Of a DNA stretch of 17,125 nucleotides, positions 6,606-13,553 are shown in pieces (within the stretch, counting starts at the first letter, position 1; each line of letters opens with the position of its first letter). A program made the position numbers and the translations under genes. Under the pieces are notes generated by a model that saw only the letters and a list, made by a program, of their open reading frames with translations, did not search any database and was not told the origin of the DNA. The stretch comes from an uncultured Methanobrevibacter sp. (GTDB lineage: Archaea; Methanobacteriota; Methanobacteria; Methanobacteriales; Methanobacteriaceae): the NCBI RefSeq assembly GCF_900316895.1, contig NZ_ONER01000041.1, positions 1 through 17,125 of the forward strand, read 5' to 3'.

Positions 6606-7705
6606 TAGTTTAAAACCTCTTTTAAAATTTCAATAAATTTCTTATCTTCCTCAAGAGTACAAATGCTGATTCTAATCCAGAATTCATCCAGACCCTTAAA
6701 GGAAGTGCAATCCCTTACGATGATTCCTTTCTTCATCAGTTCCAATGCCAATTCACTGGCTGTGAAACCGGTGTCTTCAACACGAATCAGCATGAAGTTT
6801 GATTTGGATGGGAAAACCTCCAATCCTTCGATTTTTGACACTTCATCATACAGGTATTGCCTTGACTCGATTCCTTTTTCGATGGAATCCCTGATGTAGT
6901 CCTTGTCCCTGAAAGTATTGAGGGCAGCTACGAAAGATAATCTTGTAAGGGAAAATACCGGCTTGATTCTGTGCATGTATTCAATGACCTGTTCACATGC
7001 AAGACCATAACCTATTCTCATACCTGCAAGACCCAATACCTTAGACATGGTACGTATGATAAATATATTATCAAATTCATTAATCAAATCCTTGTTTGTA
7101 ACTTCTGAGTATTCAAAATAAGCTTCATCTATAACAACTAATATATCGGGATTTTTTGATGCTATATCCCTCAGAACTTCCTTTTCAATCAATGTCCCTG
7201 TAGGGTTGTTCGGACTGCAGAGGAAAATCATCTTGGTTTTGGGAGTTATTGCCTCATAGATTGATTCGACATCCAGCTCATTTGCATCCAAATCCCATTT
7301 TGCATACACGGGTTTTGCACCGTACTGCTTCAGCAAATATTCATAATACATATATGACGGCAAAGGAACTATGAATTCATCCCCGTTATCGATGAATGTC
7401 TTTGCAAGCACATCAATGACTTCGTCAGCGCCGTCTCCGCCAATGATGACCTGGGAGTCCTTAACGCCGGAATAATCTGCCATCTCAGATACCAGTTCAT
7501 GCAATTGTGATTCAGGATATCTGTTGATTGATGCTATCTCATCCTGAATGGCTTTCATGGCCTTTGGAGATGGGCCCCATGGATTTTCATTTGAACCCAA
7601 TTTAATGATATCCTCTTTTTTAAGGTTAAAGTCTGCTGCAATCTCATCCTGAGATCTTCCAGGGACATAAGAATCCATTTCTTCTACAATCTTCCTTGCT
7701 TTCAT
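6605..7705 (-). CDS. hisC: Histidinol-phosphate aminotransferase
   Basis: PLP-dependent class I/II aminotransferase that converts imidazole-acetol phosphate and glutamate to histidinol phosphate in histidine biosynthesis; archaeal members may also use aromatic amino acids. In 366 residues, the normal length, it shows KLGSNENPWGPSP (36-48), the central SPNNPTGT (164-171), VIDEAYFEY (191-199), the PLP lysine in TMSKVLGLAGMR (Lys222) and Arg230. It starts three bases after the carbonic-anhydrase-like gene with GGAAG close upstream, and its stop overlaps the next start. No other his genes are nearby, as is common in methanogens. Confidence 0.95.
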   Translation of the reverse strand: MKARKIVEEMDSYVPGRSQDEIAADFNLKKEDIIKLGSNENPWGPSPKAMKAIQDEIASINRYPESQLHELVSEMADYSGVKDSQVIIGGDGADEVIDVLAKTFIDNGDEFIVPLPSYMYYEYLLKQYGAKPVYAKWDLDANELDVESIYEAITPKTKMIFLCSPNNPTGTLIEKEVLRDIASKNPDILVVIDEAYFEYSEVTNKDLINEFDNIFIIRTMSKVLGLAGMRIGYGLACEQVIEYMHRIKPVFSLTRLSFVAALNTFRDKDYIRDSIEKGIESRQYLYDEVSKIEGLEVFPSKSNFMLIRVEDTGFTASELALELMKKGIIVRDCTSFKGLDEFWIRISICTLEEDKKFIEILKEVLN

Positions 7706-7708
7706 AGT

Positions 7709-8191
7709 TTAATCTTCCTTATATTGTTTGGAAAGCTTTACGTAATTATCAGCGTTCCTTTGAATCATGCTAATCTGTTCCGGAGTGACTTCTTTTACTG
7801 CCTTTGCCGGAACGCCCAATATCAGACTTCCTTCCGGGAATTCCTTTCCTTCACTTACTACGGCTCCGGCTCCAACAATTGAGTTTTTGGAAATGTGTGC
7901 GCCATTCAATACTGTGGCATTCATTCCAATCAGGACATTATCATCTAGCTTGCATCCATGAACGACTGCGCCATGACCTACTGAAACATTTTCTCCAATT
8001 TCAACAGGAAATCCTTTAGTGCAGTGAACTACACAGTTATCCTGAACATTGGAGTTGTTTCCTATGGTTATAGAATCTGTGTCTCCGCGAACAACAGCTC
8101 CGAACCAAATTGACACATCTTCGCCTAATTCAACATCCCCCATTATCTGGGCACCTGGACATATTACAATAGAGTCTTTTTTATTTTCCAT
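7709..8191 (-). CDS. Gamma-carbonic anhydrase family hexapeptide-repeat protein
   Basis: A 160-residue left-handed beta-helix protein of hexapeptide repeats (for example ELGEDVSIWFGAVVRGD, IGNNSNVQDN). The three zinc ligands of gamma-class carbonic anhydrases are in place: H56 in VVHCTKG, and H73 and H78 in VGHGAVVHG. The family forms trimers with zinc at the subunit interfaces. It hydrates CO2 in some members; for this short group, often called ferripyochelin-binding-like, the reaction is often unproven. Since it directly follows glmU, whose C-terminal half has the same fold, an acyltransferase-like role is an alternative, but the intact His set argues for metal binding. There are eleven bases between the glmU stop and this ATG, with GGCGAT in the gap. 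Confidence 0.92.
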   Translation of the reverse strand: MENKKDSIVICPGAQIMGDVELGEDVSIWFGAVVRGDTDSITIGNNSNVQDNCVVHCTKGFPVEIGENVSVGHGAVVHGCKLDDNVLIGMNATVLNGAHISKNSIVGAGAVVSEGKEFPEGSLILGVPAKAVKEVTPEQISMIQRNADNYVKLSKQYKED

Positions 8192-8202
8192 AATATCGCC
8201 AA

Positions 8203-9486
8203 TTATTTATGTTTCTTATTTTTATCTTGGATGATATGATTCTGTTTTACCAATACTCTTGTATCGGAGGGTACATCATCATACAACAAAACCCCTGAAC
8301 CGATGGTGGAATTGTAGCCCACCTTTACGCCCGGTGAAAAACTTGAGTTGATACCTGTCTTTACGGCATCCCCAATGATGGATCCGAGCTTACGCCTTCC
8401 GCTGTCAATCATCTGATTTTTGATTTTGGTCTTGACGGAGCGGTTATCGAAACGCAGGTTTGCAATGTTGGTTCCTGCGGCTATATTGCAGTTTGAACCG
8501 ATCACTGAGTCTCCAACATAACTCAGGTGACTGACATTGGTATTTTCCATAATGATTGAATTTTTAATCTCGACTGCATTTCCCACATGGACATGGTCTC
8601 CAAGGTAGGAATTGCCTCTGATATAAGAGTTAGGGCCTATGTCACAGTTTTTGCCTATGTAAACGTTTCCTTCAATGTAAACGCCGGCCCTGATAATGCT
8701 TCCCTCATCCAAAAATATTTCCCCGTGGATGTGAGCGCCATCCTCAATTTTTCCTCTGATTTCTGTTTTGAGCTGACCGATCAACTCTTCGTTTACTTCA
8801 ATTAATTCCCATGGCCTTCCGACGTCAATCCAGTCCTTGTCTGTTTTGTGCCCCATTACCTTTTTGCCGTCAGCAATCTGCAGGGAAACGGAATCGGTAA
8901 TTTCATATTCTCCACGTTCGGAAACTTCTGTCTTTTCAATCTTATCAAAAATGTCCTTATTGAAAATGTAAATACCTGCATTTACAAGGTTGCTTGGAGC
9001 CTCTTCCAGTTTAGGCTTTTCGACAATGCTTTTGATGTTTCCGTCATCAATTTCAACAACACCAAAAGCGGAAGGGTCTTCAACTTCAGTCAAAAGCATC
9101 AGGGTGTCTGGGTTTGACTTGTCATACTCCTGAATGAATTCATTGATGATTTCATTATCAAGAATGATGTCCCCGTTAAGCACAATCAGGCTGTCATCGA
9201 TGAAATCCTTACCATATCCTATTGCGTTAGCGGTTCCCAAAAAGTCCTCTTGGGTTTGGTAATATATGTTAACTCCAAAATCGCTACCATCTCCGAAATA
9301 CTCCCGAACCATCTCTTCCTTATATCTGACAATCAACAGGATGTCATTGATTCCATTGTCTCTCAATGATTCAATATTGTATTGGATGATAGGTTTTCCA
9401 GCGACCGGCAACATGGTTTTAGGCTTTGTAAGTGTTAATGGCCTCATTCTTGAACCTTCACCGGCACTTAAAATAATTGCTTTCAC
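8203..9486 (-). CDS. glmU: Archaeal GlmU-like bifunctional sugar-1-phosphate nucleotidylyltransferase/acetyltransferase
   Basis: A 427-residue, two-domain protein. Residues 1-230 are a nucleotidyltransferase with SAGEGSRMRPLTLTKPKTML (7-26), metal-binding LNGD (near 108) and VEKPK. Residues about 245-427 are a left-handed beta-helix acetyltransferase with the GlmU-type segment VSHLSYVGDSVIG, then AAGTNIANLRFDN. It should acetylate GlcN-1-P and transfer UMP to give UDP-GlcNAc, or act on glucose-1-P with UTP/dTTP. The start is GTG (9484-9486), supported by AGGGG about nine bases upstream. A TATA-like element at about 9540-9548 read on the minus strand fits a short leader. It is the first gene of a five-gene operon, and its natural partner GlmM lies just beyond the rubredoxin. 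Confidence 0.93.
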   Translation of the reverse strand: MKAIILSAGEGSRMRPLTLTKPKTMLPVAGKPIIQYNIESLRDNGINDILLIVRYKEEMVREYFGDGSDFGVNIYYQTQEDFLGTANAIGYGKDFIDDSLIVLNGDIILDNEIINEFIQEYDKSNPDTLMLLTEVEDPSAFGVVEIDDGNIKSIVEKPKLEEAPSNLVNAGIYIFNKDIFDKIEKTEVSERGEYEITDSVSLQIADGKKVMGHKTDKDWIDVGRPWELIEVNEELIGQLKTEIRGKIEDGAHIHGEIFLDEGSIIRAGVYIEGNVYIGKNCDIGPNSYIRGNSYLGDHVHVGNAVEIKNSIIMENTNVSHLSYVGDSVIGSNCNIAAGTNIANLRFDNRSVKTKIKNQMIDSGRRKLGSIIGDAVKTGINSSFSPGVKVGYNSTIGSGVLLYDDVPSDTRVLVKQNHIIQDKNKKHK

Positions 9487-9646
9487 TTTAATTATCCCCT
9501 TAAAAATTATCTAATAATATTATATTTTTAGTTCTTTTACTTATAAAAAAATTTTGGATAAACAAATGAAAATTATTAAATAATAGTTATAATAAACTAA
9601 AAATCATATTAGCTATGCTAATGCAAAAATTTTAGGAGATTATAAA
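9487..9646. promoter_or_regulatory. Divergent promoter region of glmU and rubredoxin
   Basis: A 160-base AT-rich spacer. It has a TATA-like element toward glmU (about 9540-9548, minus strand), a TATA-like element toward rubredoxin (ttataataaa, 9587-9596), a 15-bp dyad at 9608-9622 and an AGGAG ribosome binding site at 9634-9638. No gene is seen within it. Confidence 0.55.
9608..9622 (+). promoter_or_regulatory. 15-bp dyad over the predicted rubredoxin start site (candidate operator)
   Basis: Perfect 6-bp half sites attagc and gctaat are separated by tat. The dyad lies 12-35 bases after the TATA-like element at 9587-9596, hence over the expected transcription start, and about 12 bases before the AGGAG. 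This is a classic place for a repressor site. The protein that would bind is unknown. Confidence 0.35.
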
Positions 9647-9814
9647 ATGACTGTTTATGTTTGCTTACATTGTGAATACAGATTTGATACAGAAAAAGGC
9701 GACCCTGCTTACAACATTCCTGCTGGAAAAACTCCTGCAGACATGCCAGAAGACTGGGTTTGCCCAGAATGCGCAGCTTTAGGTATTGAAGCATTTATCG
9801 CAGAAGAAGAATAA
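9647..9814 (+). CDS. Rubredoxin
   Basis: A 55-residue protein below common ORF length cut-offs. It has the two CxxC knuckles of rubredoxin, CLHC (C6, C9) and CPEC (C39, C42), which bind one iron, with the conserved aromatic/acidic surround (EYRFD, PEDWVCPEC). It is a small cytoplasmic electron carrier; in methanogens it serves oxidative-stress enzymes such as rubrerythrin, F420H2 oxidase and superoxide reductase. The ATG is set by a strong AGGAG eight bases upstream. It stands alone on the plus strand between two minus-strand operons, with its own promoter and T-rich end (9819-9841). The first knuckle has Glu rather than the usual Gly after the second Cys. Confidence 0.95.
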   Translation: MTVYVCLHCEYRFDTEKGDPAYNIPAGKTPADMPEDWVCPECAALGIEAFIAEEE

Positions 9815-9818
9815 TCGC

Positions 9819-9841
9819 TTCTTCTATTCTTTTATTTTTTT
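9819..9841 (+). terminator. T-rich terminator of rubredoxin
   Basis: A pyrimidine- and T-rich stretch ending in seven T begins five bases after the stop codon. It fits the oligo-T mode of archaeal termination. Confidence 0.55.
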
Positions 9842-9855
9842 ACACCAATCACCAT

Positions 9856-9886
9856 AAAAAAAGAGTTAAGATGAAATAATCATCTT
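9856..9886 (-). terminator. Stem-loop and T-run terminator of the apgM-glmM operon
   Basis: Read on the minus strand, a perfect 7-bp stem (aagatga / tcatctt, 9868-9874 and 9880-9886) with a five-base loop overlaps the glmM stop codon. It is followed after five bases by seven T (9856-9862). This looks like an intrinsic terminator and faces the rubredoxin terminator within a 70-base convergent spacer. Confidence 0.65.
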
Positions 9887-11222
9887 ATAAATTATCATTA
9901 ATTATTTTTACGCAGATATCCCTTATCTCTTCAGCCCTTTGGCTGTCACGGGATTCCAGAGTTATCCTGATATAGTCTTCGGTTCCTGATGGCCTTACAA
10001 GCACCCAGCTGTCATCGGCAAATGTCAGCCTTACGCCGTCAAGGGAGTTCACATCAACTATATCATCGAAAGCATCCTTCAAAAGATCTTCCATATTTTC
10101 CATTACCTTGATTTTCGCTTCCTTGGAGCAGGTAATCTTTTCACGGATATTCGGATACTGCGGAATTTGAGCAAGCAGGTCTGATAGCTTTCCGTCCCTT
10201 GATACGATTTCAGCCATTCTCAAACCGGAAAGAATTCCGTCAGGACACATGCAGAAGTCAGGGTGCAGCCATGTTCCTGATGGCTCCCCGCCGAATGCGG
10301 CATCCTTTTCAATGATGACTTCAGCCACATTGACATCACCTACAGGAGTTCTTAAGACTTCTCCATTTACGGATTCGTCCATACATAATCCCGCATCAAC
10401 AGTGGTTACGATATCCCCTTCAAATTCCTTTGATATCAATGCCAAAAGTGAATCGAATGGTGATACATTACCCTTTTCATCGACTGTTATCATCCTGTCT
10501 GCATCTCCGTCGTGAGCTATTCCAAGGTCAGCCCCAATGGCAACGACAGTTTTCATCAATGTCTGAAGGTTTTCTGCATTTGGTTCAGGGTTGCGGCCAG
10601 GGAAAAAACCGTCCGGCTGTGAGTTCAGGGTTGTCACTTCACATCCCGCCTTTCTAAATACTAAAGGTGATATTTCGCTTCCGGCTCCGGATGCGCAGTC
10701 AACTACAACCTTCAGGCCTTTTTTGATGTCAACCATGTCCACCAAATCGTCAATGTATTGGCCTTTTATTTCTTCATTCACACTCAATTTACCGACATTT
10801 TCCCAGCTTACTGAAATGTAGTCCTTATTGGCATATATCTCTTCGATTTTACGCTCCTGAGCTTGGGTGTATGCCATTCCGTTTTTATTCCATAGCTTTA
10901 TTCCGTTATATTGTGAAGGGTTGTGGGATGCGGTAAGCATTATTCCTGCATCGGCATTCAGTTTTTCGGTAGCGTAACCAACCAATGGAGTAGGAACCAT
11001 TCCGATCTTAACGACATCAACTCCACTTTCCAAAAGTCCGGCACATATTGCCTGGTCAAGCATCTGATTTGTTGTACGAGTATCATATCCGATTACAACT
11101 GTGCCCTGATTGCCAAGATAGTAAGCCAATGATTTTCCAACATTCAAAGCTAGTTCGCAGGTTACCTCTGAGCCGATCAGTCCTCTGATTCCTGATGTTC
11201 CGAATAGTTTCTTTGCTACCAT
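9885..11222 (-). CDS. glmM: Phosphoglucosamine mutase (GlmM), paralogue 2
   Basis: Converts glucosamine-6-phosphate to glucosamine-1-phosphate, the substrate of GlmU. The 445 residues carry FGTSGIRG at the N-terminus, active-site TASHNP, Mg-binding DGDADR, sugar-binding GGEPSGT and phosphate-binding RPSGTED. It shares long stretches with paralogue 1 at 3223-4587 (for example LNSQPDGFFPGRNPEP), yet the sugar loop differs. It starts eight bases after apgM, with its AGGTGAG overlapping the apgM stop, so the two are one operon. Closeness to glmU favours the GlmM role for this copy. The 3' end overlaps its terminator hairpin. Confidence 0.92.
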   Translation of the reverse strand: MVAKKLFGTSGIRGLIGSEVTCELALNVGKSLAYYLGNQGTVVIGYDTRTTNQMLDQAICAGLLESGVDVVKIGMVPTPLVGYATEKLNADAGIMLTASHNPSQYNGIKLWNKNGMAYTQAQERKIEEIYANKDYISVSWENVGKLSVNEEIKGQYIDDLVDMVDIKKGLKVVVDCASGAGSEISPLVFRKAGCEVTTLNSQPDGFFPGRNPEPNAENLQTLMKTVVAIGADLGIAHDGDADRMITVDEKGNVSPFDSLLALISKEFEGDIVTTVDAGLCMDESVNGEVLRTPVGDVNVAEVIIEKDAAFGGEPSGTWLHPDFCMCPDGILSGLRMAEIVSRDGKLSDLLAQIPQYPNIREKITCSKEAKIKVMENMEDLLKDAFDDIVDVNSLDGVRLTFADDSWVLVRPSGTEDYIRITLESRDSQRAEEIRDICVKIINDNL

Positions 11223-11230
11223 TTTCTCAC

Positions 11231-12469
11231 CTATGCACCGAATTTATGAGCATAATTCATTAAATCCATCATGATGTTCATTACATCTGACCCTCTGATT
11301 CTGTTCAATCCTCCTTTTGCGCATGCCCTTTCGGAGAATTCAGTGACATCATCAGTTCTTACTTCAGGACCCCTAATCAATACAGGCACAGGATCTCCTG
11401 AGTGGTTCATGACTGATATTGGGGTTGAATGGTCAGCTGTCAAGTAAATGTAAACGTCTTCAAGCTTGATTAATTCGCTCATGACCACTTCATCTACCTT
11501 TTCTATGAATTCCTTTTTCTCCTTGGTCTGGCCGTCATGGCCCGCTTCATCGGCACCGTCGATGTTTATCAAGAAGAAGTCATGGTCTGAGTTTTTGACC
11601 TGGTCAATGATTGTGTCACGGATATTGTCAAGGTTTGTGTCGACTCCTCCGGTAACATCTTCCATTTCAATGATGTCCATTCCTGCAAACCTTCCGATTC
11701 CCATAATCAAACCGGTTTCTGCAATGCAAGCGGAATTAACTTCATATTTCTCGTTCAGTGATTCCACAACAGGCACTTCACCCGCTCCACGTGGAATGAC
11801 TATATTTGCCGGAGGTTCACCCTCTTCAATTCTTTTAATGTTAACAGGATGGTCCTTGACCATCTCATATGTTTTTACAACCAGCTTGTTTAAAATGTCT
11901 GCAGTCTTGGCCGCTTCAGGTGTGTCATCCAATGCTTTCACTTCTTTAGGTTTGTTTCCTTCGACCTTAGGGTCGGCATCGCTTACCTTATCGGAAAGGC
12001 CTTCACCTCTAAGCACAAGTACTGCCCTGTGACCTGTTGATTCCTTAAAAATGATTTTTATATCAGGATAGTCTTCCAGAACCATCTTGTTCAGTTCTTC
12101 GACTATTTCCTTTGTTCCTTCCTTGATTCTTCCCGCACGCCTGTCGGTAACGATTAAATTTTCATCAGCGGTTGAGAAATTGCACCTGAATGCAATGTCT
12201 CCAGGCAGAACTTCAACACCTACACCATTCGCTTCGAACGGACCTCTTCCGGTGTATACTTCATAAGGATTGTAACCCAATATTGATAAATGTGCAGTGT
12301 CACTTCCGGGGATGATTCCAGGAGCGATTGAATCCATTATACCAGTAATTCCTTCCGCAGCCATTTTATCCATGTTTGGAGTGTTTGCTGCTTCAAGAGG
12401 AGTCTTATTTCCTAATTCTTTGATTGGACGGTCCCCCATACCATCCATAATTAATACAATACCTTTCAT
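11231..12469 (-). CDS. apgM: 2,3-bisphosphoglycerate-independent phosphoglycerate mutase, archaeal type
   Basis: Interconverts 3-phosphoglycerate and 2-phosphoglycerate in glycolysis and gluconeogenesis; methanogens need it to build sugars from acetyl-CoA. The 412-residue protein belongs to the alkaline-phosphatase superfamily: metal ligand D9 in IMDGMGDRP, catalytic-site Ser56-Asp57 in PGSDTAHLSILGYNP, then DGADEAGHDG and LTADHSTP near the C-terminus for the second metal set. Older records name such proteins phosphonopyruvate decarboxylase homologues. The start ATG has AGGTGA about seven bases upstream. It is the first gene of a two-gene unit with glmM. Confidence 0.95.
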   Translation of the reverse strand: MKGIVLIMDGMGDRPIKELGNKTPLEAANTPNMDKMAAEGITGIMDSIAPGIIPGSDTAHLSILGYNPYEVYTGRGPFEANGVGVEVLPGDIAFRCNFSTADENLIVTDRRAGRIKEGTKEIVEELNKMVLEDYPDIKIIFKESTGHRAVLVLRGEGLSDKVSDADPKVEGNKPKEVKALDDTPEAAKTADILNKLVVKTYEMVKDHPVNIKRIEEGEPPANIVIPRGAGEVPVVESLNEKYEVNSACIAETGLIMGIGRFAGMDIIEMEDVTGGVDTNLDNIRDTIIDQVKNSDHDFFLINIDGADEAGHDGQTKEKKEFIEKVDEVVMSELIKLEDVYIYLTADHSTPISVMNHSGDPVPVLIRGPEVRTDDVTEFSERACAKGGLNRIRGSDVMNIMMDLMNYAHKFGA

Positions 12470-12531
12470 TAAATATCACCTAATAATATATTCAATAATA
12501 ATTTTAGCATTTGATAGTTAAATAATTTGTT

Positions 12532-12543
12532 TAAAAAAAAAAG
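12532..12543 (-). terminator. T-run terminator of the DUF92 gene
   Basis: Ten consecutive T on the minus strand (A at 12533-12542) start two bases after the DUF92 stop codon. The spacer 12470-12544 also contains the AT-rich promoter of apgM. Confidence 0.6.
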
Positions 12544-12544
12544 T

Positions 12545-13228
12545 TTAGATAAGTAGAATTCCCACTATTGCACCAACAATTGTGGCCATCAAATTAACAT
12601 GCTCATTTGTTATCATTCCCCTATTCTCAAATAGGGCTCCTAAAATACTGTCTGTAAAGCAACCGATAAAACCGGAGATTATTGAAACAGCAATTGCTGA
12701 AAGAGGGCTTGGAACGATTCCGAGCAGAAATGCAACTATACCGATTACGCCTGCGCCGACAATACCGACAACAGTCCCCAAAACTGAAACGGCACCATTG
12801 GTACCTGGGTCGACACTCTGAAAAGTGGTAATCAGTCTTGGATGAGGGTCCAGAACACCTATTTCAGAACCTAGTGTATCGGCAGTCGCTGTTGCAATTG
12901 CACCGATGAAACCTCCTACAAACGGCAGGTAATATCCTCCAAATGCTGCCATGAAACAGGCAACAACACCATTTGAGATAACGTTTTTGGAGGTTCTTCT
13001 TCCTTCAAACTGGCCAAGGGATCTTTTGTATTTTTTTGAATATTTTGTGGCAAGAAGTGACATCACAAGGAACAATACAATTAAAAGTAGCCAATTGACA
13101 CCAGCAGAGAAGATAATTACAATCCCCATTATAATCATGACTGCTGATCCAAACAAATCCAGTGATTTTCTGTAATATGTAATGAATCCCAAAATAAATA
13201 AAAGGATTACGTAAACCCAATTTACCAT
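12545..13228 (-). CDS. DUF92/TIGR00297 family membrane protein (VTE6 homologue)
   Basis: A polytopic membrane protein of 227 residues with about six hydrophobic segments and the family signatures EGRRTSKNVISNG, TADTLGSEIG and VDPGTNGAVSVLGT. The plant relative VTE6 is a phytyl-phosphate kinase; in archaea a related isoprenoid-phosphate kinase role is an inference, attractive because archaeal lipids are isoprenoid. The frame is open to 13321, but a TATA-like element (tttatat, near 13286-13295 on the minus strand) lies downstream of that ATG, so the start must be at 13243 or 13228. I chose 13228 (MVNWVYV) because GAGGTAG lies just upstream of it. It stands alone as a single gene with its own promoter and T-run terminator. 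Confidence 0.85.
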   Translation of the reverse strand: MVNWVYVILLFILGFITYYRKSLDLFGSAVMIIMGIVIIFSAGVNWLLLIVLFLVMSLLATKYSKKYKRSLGQFEGRRTSKNVISNGVVACFMAAFGGYYLPFVGGFIGAIATATADTLGSEIGVLDPHPRLITTFQSVDPGTNGAVSVLGTVVGIVGAGVIGIVAFLLGIVPSPLSAIAVSIISGFIGCFTDSILGALFENRGMITNEHVNLMATIVGAIVGILLI

Positions 13229-13285
13229 TACTACCTCAACCATAATTATCACAATTCCTCTATTTAATAATGTTATGTTCAAAAT

Positions 13286-13295
13286 GATATAAATA
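13286..13295 (-). promoter_or_regulatory. TATA box of the DUF92 gene
   Basis: A tttatat-type element on the minus strand, about 60 bases before the chosen start at 13228. Its position rules out the upstream in-frame ATG at 13321 as the translation start. The rest of 13322-13497 is AT-rich with no gene that I can see. Confidence 0.4.
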
Positions 13296-13497
13296 GATTT
13301 TTTATCGGCAAAACCGTACAATAAATCAGCCTGAAAAAACTATCAAAATAAATAAAAATTTAGTTAATTAAATTAAAATAAAACTCACAAGTATAAAAAA
13401 TCTTGACCATAATTCCAAGCAAACATTAGTCAGTGATTGAAATCATAAAAATAAAATCCGGTAATCTATATGAATCAGTGAAAATTTATAAATTTCT

Positions 13498-13536
13498 AAA
13501 AAAAAGTAATAAAAATGGAAGCTATTAAACTTCCAT
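13498..13536 (-). terminator. Stem-loop and T-run terminator of the adhesin gene
   Basis: Read on the minus strand, a 7-bp perfect stem (atggaag at 13515-13521, cttccat at 13530-13536) with an 8-base loop is followed by a T-rich run (13498-13514, including eight T in a row). It lies about 18 bases after the adhesin TAG stop. Confidence 0.65.
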
Positions 13537-13553
13537 ATTCAAAATTTGATCAA

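Noticed and set aside
11466..12032. Plus-strand frame of 188 codons opposite apgM
   Set aside because: Antisense shadow rich in Ser/Thr/Pro, with no domain; apgM is clearly the real gene.
13322..13497. Possible small RNA or tRNA gene in the AT-rich spacer before the adhesin end
   Set aside because: No cloverleaf, conserved box or GC-rich island is visible.
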